Shown here in pieces: positions 1 through 10,635 of a DNA stretch of 64,000 nt. This DNA is from Vespula vulgaris (Eukaryota; Arthropoda; Insecta; Hymenoptera; Vespidae). The number at the start of each line of letters is the position of its first letter. Position 1 is the stretch's first letter. The position numbers and the translations under genes are program-made. A model generated the notes under the pieces. It saw only the letters and a program-made list of their open reading frames with translations. It made no database searches and was not told where the DNA came from. The stretch spans positions 3,792,001 to 3,856,000 of the forward strand of contig NC_066591.1 in NCBI RefSeq assembly GCF_905475345.1, in the 5' to 3' direction.

Positions 1-529
1 GAATGTATACGTTACGACGCTATAGACGTATTATTATTAACATAGAACGCATTAGGTATGTAAATATACACATATGCGAAGGCACAAACACACACGTGTG
101 AACATTTGTGAAAACGATCAATGAAACAAAACTATTTTTCTATCGAAAATCTTTCTTTAATTTTCTTCTAAAATGATTTAGAAATAAAATGTTTGAAAGG
201 ATTGATAGAAAGAAAAAAAAAATGAAAGATTCTAATCCTAATCTGTAATATTACTAAAATGAATTATTTGATATTTATATAAAATTTTCAAGTTTCAAAT
301 GTTTCTCTTTCTTTCTTTCTTTAGATATATTAGATATATTGAAACGTAATATTTATTCATTAGAACGAACGTGTATTTATTCATTAGAACAAAATTTATT
401 GACGTATTAAAATGTTACATTTTATTAATTCAAAGATGGAAATATTTTTACTATGAAATTAAGTTTTTAATCGATGAGAACAAATCTATAATTTCTAATT
501 CGTGATATCATTAATATAAAAAATTATTA

Positions 530-562
<33 letters not shown>

Positions 563-1267
563 TTAAATATATGTGAACACTTGAACACAATTATTTCTCT
601 CTTTCTCTCTTTCTATTTATTTTTCAAATTAAAATGAAACTTTTATACGGACGATAAAAGAAAAAAATCAAAATTCAAATTTCTAAGGACAATTGGAAAA
701 AAGAACAAATCTACAAATATAGGACACAAACAGATCTAAGTCTTCGAACAAGATCAATAAATCTGAATAAAAAAAAAAAAAGAAAAAACCAACATCTATT
801 AAAACTGTACCAGATTCTATTTCACTTCTGACGACATCAAACAGTCACTTGGGATTGAATCTCGCAATTGAATGCTACATATCGTAATAGTAACAATTTC
901 CATTTTTGATCTAGCAAGCTTCGAAGAAGATCTAGATATCTACATACATACATACGTGAACATCAACGATTGAACATGTTGAACACGATCGATTCAAGTA
1001 AATCACTATTACACGATATCTCTCTGTACGTCGATTATTTTTTACTTGCTGTTAGAAAATCAACAAAATATTAAAAAAGAAAAATAAAATAAAATAAAAT
1101 AAAATAAAATCGCAAGTGAAAATATATATACACACAGACACACACATACACATATATACACCTATATACAATATATAAAACACAAAACACGTACATAATC
1201 ACGAACGATCTGAGTACGAATGAAAATGATTATCCAAGATCAAGATCGAAGAGAGCTTGATGATGAT
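1..1267. other. AT-rich non-coding stretch
   Basis: No supported exon. It holds short AT runs (around 530-560), a TTTC run near 308-322, an AAAAT pentamer run near 1080-1110 and a CA/TA-rich patch near 1120-1180. If the minus-strand gene at 2409-2631 continues leftward, this is either its intron or the 3' flank of the short isoform proposed at 1268-1387. Minus-strand AATAAA words exist near 350-380 but are not informative in such AT-rich DNA. Confidence 0.5.
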
Positions 1268-1387
1268 CTAAACTGAGCGTGGCAAAAGCAAAATGGCAAG
1301 TTGTAAGTTTAAAAGTTGACCTCGTAAATGCGAAGTAGTAGTCTTGTGTATAGTCTTGATACTCCAGTATTCGATGTCATAACCGGC
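1268..1387 (-). CDS. possible terminal exon downstream of the 2409-2631 exon
   Basis: On the minus strand, a long pyrimidine-rich stretch (about 1400-1500, TTC and GTC repeats) runs without an AG until CCGGAG at 1388-1393. Splicing there would start an exon with GCC GGT TAT and stay open for 39 codons to a TAG ending at 1268. The phase is compatible: the upstream exon 2409-2631 ends on a complete codon and this one starts on one, giving a hypothetical 81-residue product. The same frame also holds an independent ATG at 1420 (peptide beginning MGLTGFAVKPEAGYDIEYWS), so a separate 50-codon ORF is an alternative. No protein family is recognised. The chance of a random open frame of this length is not small. 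Confidence 0.22.
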   Translation of the reverse strand, partial: AGYDIEYWSIKTIHKTTTSHLRGQLLNLQLAILLLPRSV

Positions 1388-2408
1388 CTCCGGTTTTACG
1401 GCAAAACCAGTCAAACCCATTGTCGACGACAACGACGACGATGATGACGACAACGAAAGAATGAAAAGAAGAAGAAGAAGAAGAAGGAAGAGGAGGAGTG
1501 TAAGAGTTTGAAGACATGCGCATTAGTGTAGATCGTGAATCCTTATGTCACTGACGACAAAAAGATAAGAACAAAAAATGGAAAAAAAAAAAAAGAAAAA
1601 ACACTGTCCTTCGTTACGAGTTTCAGTTTCAGGGTTTTTTCATATGACAGAGCTCTGTGTGTGTGTGTGTGTGTGTCTTTCGCATTAAATGTTAATCTCA
1701 ACTCTTCTCGATTTCAATGGACACTAAGTCCGCGACCTTAATCGTTCTCAACCGCCATATTTTCCTACTTTCTGAACTACTTTAGAGTCACGTATTGTAG
1801 ACATAGATACGACACGTTCTCGATGTTGATAATTAGTGTTTCATTAAAAGGAAGAGAAAGAAATTTGATTATATATTTTATATATATATATAAATTTGTT
1901 TACATCTATCGAAAGAAAAAAGTTTTGTTAAGAAATATATAACAATTCTAATTATATTATAGTATAATTTATATATATATATATATATAAAATATATAAA
2001 TAGATTTATATATCACATAGTATCTAACATTATAAAAATTTGTATTTCCAAAATATTTCAAACAAATCGACGAATCGAACTTATTCCGACAGATCAATAA
2101 ACACTCTACCATCAAACGTTCTAATCTCTAAGAGTAAATATTATTTCTACTGACCGATCTATTGAAGTCATTAACTTTCCTTTCAACGCAATTAAATTTC
2201 ATCTCTTATCTCTAGAGAAATGAAATGTATATTGCAATTTCGTATTCAACATTATATATGAAAATGAATGAACGAAAGTAACAAATATGAATACGTATAA
2301 CTGATCTATATATACATAACACATACATTACATACATACATACATACATACATACGTACGTACGTACGTACGTACATACATATATATACATGTATATTAT
2401 GAACTCAC
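1388..2408. other. putative intron with microsatellites
   Basis: AT-rich sequence between the two candidate minus-strand exons. It holds a GT run at about 1657-1677, several short AT runs (1870-1895, 1970-1990) and a compound (CATA)n(CGTA)n repeat at about 2327-2385, ending just before the GTGAGT donor at 2403-2408. No open reading frame of substance was seen. Confidence 0.45.
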
Positions 2409-2631
2409 TTTCCCAGATGTGGGCGAAGATGGTGGTGGATTTAAAGGTTGCTGTAGATGATACATCTTCGGTGTTAGCATAGCTGGAGGTGCTACGAGGC
2501 TACCCGGGCCGACAGCCATGCTCGTCATAGTCATTTCCGGTAGTAACAATCAAAGACCTTTGTTCCTTTGGAGCACTAATCCGCGCCCTTTTGCAATCTT
2601 CGTAACCTTTCATCCTCGTGCCGGCGAACGT
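2409..2631 (-). CDS. 5' exon with start codon (Pro-rich N terminus, unknown protein)
   Basis: This is the best supported exon in the window. On the minus strand a pyrimidine tract (TTTCGTTTTCGTTTTCAG) precedes the exon at 2631. The frame used has a TGA, then CCGGAA, then ATG at 2534, so the ATG is a true first start: an in-frame stop lies upstream inside the exon, and -3 is a purine. From 2534 to 2409 there are 42 codons beginning MTMTSMAVGPGSLVAPPAML and ending with a Pro/Ser-rich segment and GK. A consensus donor GGGAAA|GTGAGT follows at 2408, leaving phase 0. About 97 nt of 5' UTR lies in the same exon. The short, Pro-rich, Met-rich N terminus suits a regulatory or nuclear protein, but no family can be named. 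The remaining coding exons must lie to the left. The upstream 5' UTR exon is unknown; 61052-61151 is one candidate. Confidence 0.6.
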
Positions 2632-3065
2632 CTGAAAACGAAAACGAAATTTTCCATTAATATCGTAGCACCGTATAAGTATCCAAATATAAAACAACAC
2701 TGTGATTTCAACAAATATTTGGATAACACTTTTTTTTTTTTTTTTTGATCGATATATGTTAATATCAATTAAGAAATATTTCTCATAATTTACGAGATTT
2801 CGTAGAGTTACGTCGTTATCGTTAATATATATATATATATTTATTTAAAATGTTATTCGTGTTGTAATAACGAAGATTGACGTAACATCGAATGAATAAT
2901 GACAAATTTAAGTTTGAAGAATAATTGTCGAGATTTCTTATATAGGCATATATTATATTAAATTTCGAAATTTCGAAATTATTGAATTACTACGTACCTA
3001 CGTACACACACACACACACACATTTATATTTATATTTAATTTGTGAAAATTTCGACATTACTGAA

Positions 3066-3069
<4 letters not shown>

Positions 3070-3122
<53 letters not shown>
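3070..3122. repeat. (AT)n microsatellite
   Basis: About 26 uninterrupted AT dinucleotides, followed by GTAT tetramers. Confidence 0.95.
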
Positions 3123-3134
<12 letters not shown>

Positions 3135-3328
3135 ATACGTATCTATAACAAATTTGTTAATCATTTCGACATTAGTGTATTACTACACTCATATTACACA
3201 TACACATATATAAATAAATCTTGTTTTATTCATTATTTAAGATAATATTATGAAATATATAAAACGATCATGAGAGATAACCGAATATTCGAAGTAATCT
3301 TGATGTCTCTGACCTTTTTGCAAACACA

Positions 3329-3329
<1 letters not shown>

Positions 3330-3374
<45 letters not shown>
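3330..3374. repeat. (TC)n microsatellite
   Basis: About 22 uninterrupted CT units directly after a short CA run. The neighbouring translated open frame is simply a Ser/Leu shadow of this repeat. Confidence 0.95.
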
Positions 3375-3378
<4 letters not shown>

Positions 3379-3662
3379 CTCAAAGATCAAGAGAGATAAA
3401 CGTAATATATCTACACGAAGTTGTTTTTTTCTTTGGACACGTTCTAGACACGTTCACCACTGCTATTATTTTTTTTTTCTTTCTCTTCTTTTTCATTCGC
3501 GAATTTCTTTTTCTCGTCAGCGTTAGGTTGGTTGGCCAAGCGCACGATAGCCAAGCTAAGACTAACCTAAGCTAAACTAAGCTAGAAAGAATTAGCATTT
3601 CGTAGACGCTTTCTAGGTCCGCCCGAATCTCTCGTCCGGCGCGACGAAATGGCGCAATTGTG

Positions 3663-3689
3663 ATCTATCTATCTCTATCTATTTATCTG

Positions 3690-3722
<33 letters not shown>

Positions 3723-3735
3723 GTCTATGTCTATC
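3663..3735. repeat. (TATC)n / GATA-type microsatellite
   Basis: Mostly perfect CTAT tetramers with a few ATCT and GTCT interruptions, continuing into TTTC runs. Confidence 0.9.
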
Positions 3736-3819
3736 TTTCTTTCTCTTTTTTATTCATTCGGACGAGAGTGAAATTGCACGCTGGCATTGTCATGTGTCGT
3801 AATCCACGATCGAAGTTGT

Positions 3820-3889
3820 GTGCTGTTACTGTTACTGTTACTACTGTTGCTGTTACTATTGCTATTGCTATTGCTAATGCTATTGCTGG
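3820..3889. repeat. imperfect hexamer array (TTACTG / ATTGCT)
   Basis: A hexanucleotide array drifting from GTTACT units to ATTGCT units. It reads as alternating Val/Thr and Ile/Ala dipeptides on either strand, which explains the open frames here without a gene. Confidence 0.8.
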
Positions 3890-4474
3890 TTGTGTAAGGA
3901 ATCTTTCCTTCTGTATCATTACATCGTAGTAATGATTTTCTCGTCTTATCGAATTTACTTCCGCGATATTTTTGTTCCTCTTTCTCTCTCTCTCTGTCTT
4001 TCTCTTTCTCTTTTTTCTATCTCTTTTTGTCTATCTCTTTCTTCTCAATTCTTTGAATAATTTTCGTTAATTAAACCGGTATGATTAGATTATGCAAATC
4101 GTTTAACTTTAAGTGTATATATGTAGATTTTATTAATTGTAATTATACGGTAAGAGTATTTAGATATGTGTATACGTTCGTGTGTTTGTGCTATATGTAT
4201 ACATGTATGTATGTAAAGTGATTTCATTACTTTCACTACTAATTTCATTACTTTTTTGAATAAGTTAAAAAGAATTTCATTGATTACAAATTTTTAACAC
4301 TGAAAAGTAATTTTCAAAAGATTTCAATATTAACGATATATCTCAAATATGCAATATTACAAATTTTGAATTGTATTACGATCGATTGATTTAGATTCAA
4401 ATAGCGATTTAATTGAAATTAAAATTGATTTGAGATTTTACAGTTTATATGATAAACGATATATTATTAGTTAC

Positions 4475-4479
<5 letters not shown>

Positions 4480-4532
<53 letters not shown>
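4480..4532. repeat. (AT)n microsatellite
   Basis: About 26 uninterrupted TA units. Open frames on both strands across it are Ile/Tyr shadows. Confidence 0.95.
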
Positions 4533-4537
<5 letters not shown>

Positions 4538-6033
4538 CAGTAATTTCAATATCTCGACAAAATTAGATTTATTTATTATTTTATGTTTCGTTTCTTTTTT
4601 TTTTATATATATATATATATTGCTTGCACACAATTGTATCCAAGTCGTTCGAAAATGAGTTTATTTCGATAAAAGGATTAACTTAACGAAATAAAAAGAA
4701 AATAAAAAATTTTAATGTTTGAGGGAAATGGCAAAGAGATGGAAATGAGGCACACAAATTAATTCAATGATCGTTCTTGCATTTGCCATATACATGCTTT
4801 AATTAACAGACCGAGATAGAAGATAATTGTTGAATCAGCTTTTTCTTTCCTCCATAACATTATCCTTATCATCATCGTCATCATCATCATCGTCATTGAT
4901 ATCATTATCATCATCATCATGATTCTGTTTTTATATCGACGAAATAATTAAAAAAATATTTCGCGTGTAATCTAATCATAAATTATGAAATACAAAATAT
5001 AAAAAAAAAAATAAAACAATTACAAAACCCTATATTTATATATGTATATAATAATAAATAAATTGTCAGAATGCAATTAAAATATTATATGTATATGTGT
5101 GTGTGGATATATATATATAAAATATGTGATTTATATCGATAAAAAAAAATTATTATAAATTATTGATTGTAATATATAAATTAGGGTAGAAATAAAACCT
5201 TCATAATCAATGCTCGATTTTCCAGTTGATATAAATAAAATATAATAATTGCATGAATTATATAAAAATCATATATAAATTTATAAATCGATTATACTGA
5301 ATACTCCAATATCCTCTTTATATGTTATATAATATTTGACCTAGAAATTTATTCGTGTTTCGATAGAGGACACAAGATTGACTATCTTCTCATCGTCCTT
5401 GAATAACGCAATGTTGTTGCTCCACTTTCGTTTACGAGTCCCCTGACAAATTTCATTTTAGAAAATACGCTTGGCACACGTGTGTCCTTAAAAAGAAAAA
5501 ACCTGACTTATATGTACATATGTTTATGTATTTACTGCGATTATATTCAAACACGTTCTTTATAAACGATCATTTTTAATTTAATCCAAGAAATAAGTAA
5601 TAATTTTTTTAAATTTATTATAGAAATGAAAAAATCAAAAAAGAAAGATACAAGATTATAATACTAATCTTATCGATTTAAAAGAAATAGATATATTGTA
5701 GCATGAAAAAAATGTTTATCAAAAAGAATGATCATTTTTAATAAAAATCTAATCATAACTATTAGACAGAAACGCATTGCAGAATTGTTATGAAAAATTT
5801 ATTGTAAAGAAAAAAAAAAAAAGAGAGAGAGAAGATCGAATATACTAATACCACGATAATAATCCTATAATTATGAAATTAATAGGAGAAATTATTATCA
5901 ACAGATTTCTCATAAAAATTTATTACAAAGAAAAAAAATTAAAGTAAGATCATTAATACCTTTATGATTATTATTAAAAATTTCTCAACAAAGTAGAGAT
6001 TATGAAAAAAAAAAAAGAGAGAGAGAGAAAAAT

Positions 6034-6283
6034 TGAGGTCGATCCGAAAAGTTTTACAATTCGAAAGAAATTAATTGATCAGAAAATTTTGTCGAAAAGA
6101 ATAATTTATTATTTTCAATACCAGCTGATGTACCTTATATTTTGATCACCTATATTTTAATAATCCTTATAGTTATTGATTTAAAATCGATAGATATTGA
6201 AACATATTAAATACATAATTATCTAATAAATAGATACTATCTAATGAAACTAACAGTAGAGAAGAAACTTTTGGTTCGTCTTG
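6034..6283. mobile_element. degraded copy of the TACAG...CAAAAGTT inverted-repeat family
   Basis: The right end is a good match to the family terminus: GAAACTTTTGGTTCGTCTTG followed by TA at 6284-6285. The left end is weaker (GGTCGATCCGAAAAGTTTTAC near 6038), with the family's downstream ATTAATTGATC and TTTTGTCGAAAAG words following in the right order. There is no coding capacity. Left boundary uncertain by some tens of bases. Confidence 0.4.
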
Positions 6284-8599
6284 TACTTTGATCATTTATA
6301 AGTATATACATACCTAAGTGTAAAATACATATATACGTATTATCCGATAATTATTAATTTAAAATCAATTGTGATATTAAAGAACATTAAATCATAATTC
6401 ACATAAATCTCTAATGAATTCTAACGGTCAAGAAAATTAAATACCTATTAATAATAATGATAACAATAGAAATAAGATTCGCAAAATGACAGCTTGTTGA
6501 TATGGGTTACGAGTGTCTCATACGACAATGACAATGACAATGATGTTAATGATAATAATGGTGATGATGGTGATGATGATGATGATGATGATGCATGGAA
6601 TACTCTCGGTACTGTTATCTTTCTAACGTGCTAACTTATTATTATGCGTTGCAGTATCGACCAAGTGATTTTTTTTTTTTTTTTTATTCAACCTCTCCCT
6701 TCTTCCTCTCTCTTTCTCTCTTTCCCTTTATCTTTAAAATACGATGCGTCTTGCATTAAAAGTGAGATCGTCTGTAGAACGATCGTGACTGATTATAAAA
6801 ACGTGTCAACGTTCAATGAGATGTTAATAGTGACCAAGCTAAGTCATCGACACGTGTGAGACAATCATAGTAACGCCCATTTTGTGTATGTGTGTGTGTG
6901 TGTATGTATAGACATACAAAAAAGAATGAGTTTCTTGAGTTCTTGAGTTGACATCCTTTTTTAATTATATTTAATACAGATATTTTGCCCTTGAAATTTT
7001 TTTAATGGCCAATGTCAACTTCATTTTTTACACACACGTATATTTATATATGAGGAAAGATTAGAAATTATTTTTTATAATTATAGAACATTATAATAAT
7101 TATTTAAGCGGATTTTTAAGATTTTTTAGAACTCGATTCAACTGTTAAGAAATATTTTTTTACTTAGTCGTTGTAATTAATATAAATTTGTGTAAGTTGA
7201 GTGGATTAGAAATATGACAGATAGGAGATTAGAAGGATTGACTAGACTGATTAGAATTAAAAATAAATATATTAATGTATTATTATTATTGTAATTAAAT
7301 ATAATTAATATTGATAACAACATTCAAATTTCCAATTTATTTTTAACAATAATCAATTTTTAAAAAATGAATAACAATAAAATAATAATATTAAAATTAC
7401 TAGTATAAATTTTAATAAATTAAAAAAAAATTAGTTGTTATTTAATTCGTTACTTTATTACTCTCTCTCTTTCTCTCTCTCTCTCTTTCTCTATTTTCGA
7501 TTAATTAATTAAGTTAGCAGAATAATGCAATTGTAAAGCAAATGATGAATACTACGAATTACTATCGTGATTACTACCATCTTACGTGACTAACTAACTA
7601 AACAATCGAAAACCATAGAAAATGGCTTCCTTACAGAACTAATCGATATGAATTACCAACCGGAAAACGTTGCCATATATATATAAAAAAAAAAAGAAAG
7701 ATAAAAAAAGAAATAAAAAGAACTAAAGATAGACATCGGGAAGAACATCCGTGTTAGTATAAATCCGTGTTGTTACTCGAGCGAATAACAAACGATTAAT
7801 TCTATTCGAAGTCACGATGTAGGCCGAAGAATGGAGGAAGTGGAGCGAATCGGAGTAACTCTAAGCGACCAATGAAAAAGATACATAGACGCACACACAC
7901 ATATATATATATAGTATTGAAAACATAAATAAAATAGAAAAAGAAAGAGAGAGAAAAGAAGCTGTAGGCTATGAACATTTGTAAAATCATAACTCGTTAT
8001 GGCGGAACGAAATTAAATAGATATAATAATATCGAAGGAAGGTACCAAGATGGCGTCTGGCATCGGTATATGTAACTCGATATCTCAATGGTTCGTTAGA
8101 ACCTGCCGATAACGGTTCTCAAGAGAAACGGTTATTGGTCTACAGAAAGAGAAATACATATGGTGACAGATTGATCTAACTTCGAGTTGAAAGATCGATC
8201 GATAAGATGTGTCCATTCGAAAGATAATCTCATCTTTTAAATGATAAATAAGTTAATTCATTAAGACTTAGACTTTGAATCGTCTAAAGGTCTTTGTGTC
8301 AGTATTACAATTTCTATTGATAGAAATCGAGTCTATACTTTTTTTTTTTTTTTTACATCTATACACAAACTGTTTCTCTTTTTATATTTTTTATATTCTT
8401 CATTTTTTTCATTTTGTTGAATACTTTATTTTCTACATACTTTATATAGGTTATTGTAGTGATGTATGATGAATCGTTGAAAAAAAAAGAATGTTTGTAT
8501 TTAAATAGAAAAATGTATACACTTATGTAGCCCAATATATATATATATATGTATATAAAAGGAGAAAAAAGAAAGGCAAAAGTGATTATTATTATTATT

Positions 8600-8631
<32 letters not shown>

Positions 8632-8716
8632 AAAAAGATATCTAAAAATATTATATATAATGAAAACTATATTATTATGAATAATTAAAACTATCTAAAT
8701 ATTAATAGTCACTAAT
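6284..8716. other. non-coding stretch, one GC-richer island
   Basis: Contains a GATGAT triplet run near 6550-6595, CT tracts near 6690-6725 and 7460-7495, and AT-rich sequence at 7000-7450. Between 7740 and 8200 the base composition is richer in G and C, including CCAAGATGGCG at 8045-8055, where an ATG opens a 20-codon frame. No splice-supported exon could be assigned. Confidence 0.4.
8585..8631. repeat. compound (ATT)n(GTT)n microsatellite
   Basis: Six to seven ATT units change into about nine GTT units without interruption. Confidence 0.9.
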
Positions 8717-8934
8717 TTATTTCGCATAAATGTTCTCCAAACATAAAACTAACCACACGCTTATTGTTAGAATTTTACTTGCGTAACAAAACTCTACGAA
8801 CCTTATATTACTATGTCTGTATCTCTCGAAGTTATTTGCTATCTCGAAAGAACATAGCTTTTTGTTGAACTGCTCGTCAAGATGATTAATAGGTCGGACG
8901 CGAATGAAATAAATCACGTTTAATAGATATTTAT
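8717..8934 (-). CDS. possible terminal exon, unknown protein
   Basis: On the minus strand a pyrimidine-rich, AG-free stretch (about 9000 down to 8940) leads to CAAAAG, after which an open frame of 72 codons runs to TAA at 8717-8719. The stop overlaps an AATAAA word (GCGAAATAAA), which could serve as the poly(A) signal. The frame contains few simple-sequence residues; a central segment reads RVRPINHLDEQFNKKLCSFE, and a hydrophobic stretch (ILTISVWLVLCL) lies near the end and could be a membrane segment. No ATG is required if it is a 3' exon. The frame is open further upstream through the pyrimidine tract, so the boundary rests on the splice interpretation. No family recognised. Confidence 0.3.
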
Positions 8935-9600
8935 CTTTTGAAAGACGAATTTTTTTTATTAAAATGAGAGAATTAAATAAATAAAAAAGAAAAGAAAAAC
9001 GGAAAGAACAGGTAGACCATCATAAACGAGAAGACATTTATCGGTCATACATAATTGTACGGTTATACAAGTGGAAAGATAAAACGATCATATAAATACA
9101 AAAATATGATTATAGTAACGAATAGAAAAAAAAAGAGATAGACGGAAAGAAAAAAATAAGAGAAGGAAAGAGAGAGAGAGAGAGAGAAAGATAAACAAAA
9201 CGAGAGAGAAAAAAATAGAAAAGTATAGACAAAAAGAGAAAAGAGATACTTAAGTAAATCTATCAGGAAGAAAAAAAGAGAGAGAGAGAGAAATCACACG
9301 ATCAAAAATAAATTTCTCGGATACAACAATTCTCTAAAAATTTCCTAGACGCAAGAAAACAAGAAAATATGCTCAAACGCAAAAATTCCTTAAATAGAAA
9401 AATTCCAATGTCCGATATTTCCTCTAGGCGTACTAAATACTTCCTAGATAGATCGAAAGATTTCCAGATGATTACAAAAATAATCAATTACTCCTTTCCG
9501 CGACTTTCAACATCAATTTGTTCAACATCAGTTGAATCGTCGAACTACAAGAGTAACACGTAAAACTGTAAAAATATATAACTACGATTTTTTTTTTTTT
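8935..9600. other. purine-rich low-complexity stretch
   Basis: Dominated by A/G tracts with GAGA runs (9170-9190, 9278-9292). A short ATG ORF of 65 codons at 9369-9563 overlaps opposite-strand frames. It is AT-rich with no splice or promoter support, so no gene is called. Confidence 0.4.
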
Positions 9601-9601
9601 G

Positions 9602-9728
9602 TAGTGGTCCCGATTTTTGTCGACTTTTAATCGACTTTCAAAAGTTTGAACAAACTTTTATTCGTCTTTTAAAATCGTTTAGTAACTTCGATCTTTATTA
9701 GTAACTAAGAACTTTTGGTCATTTTTTG
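9602..9728. mobile_element. possible short copy of the TACAG...CAAAAGTT family
   Basis: The right side, GAACTTTTGGTCATTTTTTG followed by TA (9729-9730), matches the right terminus of the family. On the left, TAGTGGTCCCGATTTTTGTC may be a degraded left end. The assignment rests mainly on the right end. Confidence 0.28.
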
Positions 9729-9734
9729 TAAATG

Positions 9735-10030
9735 AAAAGAAAGGAAGAGAAACACAGAGAGAGAGAGAGAGAGAGAGAAAGAAACGAATGGATAGAAAGA
9801 GATAGTAGAAGGCCGATAAAATAGAGATAGAAAAGGATAGAAAAAATGATAGACAAACGAAAGATAGGACAAATAGACGGAAAGAGAGAGAGAGAAAGAG
9901 AGAGAGAGACTGAATAGATCGAATAGACCGTACAAAAGAAAAAGAAAATAGACAAATAGACAGAAAGAGGTGCGGTGAAAGAGAAGGGGGTGGCAAGAGA
10001 GGGGGAGATAAAGAGATAGAGATAATATAA
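9735..10030. repeat. polypurine (GA)-rich tract
   Basis: Nearly 300 bp of A and G with GAGA blocks at 9757-9782 and 9880-9908. The three overlapping minus-strand Ser/Leu/Phe frames here are shadows of this tract. Confidence 0.85.
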
Positions 10031-10060
10031 GGAAAATAAAACGAGAGATAAACGTAGGCG

Positions 10061-10264
10061 ATGATCGTTCAGACGGCAACCTCATTGAAACACTCTAACG
10101 GGTTTCCTCCTACGAGAAAACTTCAACTTCGACCGTTTCCGAGCTCTCAGAAGGATGACGAAGGTGGAGCTCGACTCCTTCCATGCGTGAAATTTGCAGT
10201 TCATCGTCTCGTACACTATTATAACCGTCTATACGTACATATACGGATATGGATGCATTTATAA
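10061..10264 (+). CDS. unassigned 67-codon ORF
   Basis: An ATG-initiated frame without simple-sequence bias lies in a GC-richer pocket between a polypurine tract and a TIR element. The product begins MIVQTATSLKHSNGFPPTRK, has an acidic DDEGG patch near residue 35 and a basic, aromatic C terminus. The stop at 10262-10264 falls only 8 bp before the TA target site of the element at 10275. No promoter, splice acceptor or poly(A) signal can be defended, and GC-rich pockets lose stop codons by chance. It could be a real small gene, a 5' exon or chance. Confidence 0.25.
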   Translation: MIVQTATSLKHSNGFPPTRKLQLRPFPSSQKDDEGGARLLPCVKFAVHRLVHYYNRLYVHIRIWMHL

Positions 10265-10274
10265 TATGTAGATA

Positions 10275-10635
10275 CAGGATAGTACAAAAGTTTCAAGCTA
10301 TTTTTAAAAATCAAGATTACTATTTCTCCGAGATATTTTTTTTTGTTTGTTTATTATTCATATACTTGCATATATTTATTTTTATTTACTTATTATATTA
10401 TATTATATTATATTCTTTTATTTATTTATTTATTTATTTATTTTTGTAGACATTTATTTCAGACGCACAAGCAAGCTTTCAGCGAGCTAGACTTTTATTA
10501 GTAGTTTTACCGGTCTCCAAGAAAAGATAAAAAAAAAATAAATAAAAAGAGAAAATTATCGTAAAACTAATTAGTCTCGAAATGGAGCAGCTGATTTTTT
10601 TTTTCTGACTTTGCAAAACTTTTGATCTCATTCTG
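10275..10635. mobile_element. TIR element (MITE), best copy of the family
   Basis: The left end CAGGATAGTACAAAAGTTTC and the reverse complement of the right end, CAGAATGAGATCAAAAGTTT, are inverted versions of the same sequence. The similarity extends inward (AAAAATCA, then ATTTCNNCGAGA on both sides). The element is flanked by TA on each side (10273-10274, 10636-10637), the target duplication typical of Tc1/mariner insertions. At 361 bp it has no transposase frame. The interior holds T-rich and TTTA repeats (10411-10443). The element is non-autonomous; assignment to a named mariner lineage is not possible here. Confidence 0.65.

Larger units (their letters stand above)
2632..6033. other. non-coding AT-rich stretch with many microsatellites
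   Basis: Upstream flank or intron of the 2409-2631 exon. No supported exon. It contains T, CA and AT runs, plus the TC, GATA, hexamer and AT arrays listed separately. Near 3525-3600 is a slightly GC-richer patch with repeated CTAAGCTAA-like words. At 5340-5480 is a non-repetitive, moderately GC-rich segment with no open frame. Near 5790-6030 two diverged copies of an A/G-rich unit of about 120 bp (AATTTATT, AAAG run, then ATTAATACC) stand in tandem. Confidence 0.45.

Noticed and set aside
3520..3535. GTTAGGTTGGTTGG, reminiscent of the insect telomere repeat TTAGG
   Set aside because: One partial unit only; no array.
9679..10085. Three overlapping minus-strand Ser/Leu/Phe frames
   Set aside because: Shadows of a GA-rich polypurine tract; all three frames stay open for the same trivial reason.
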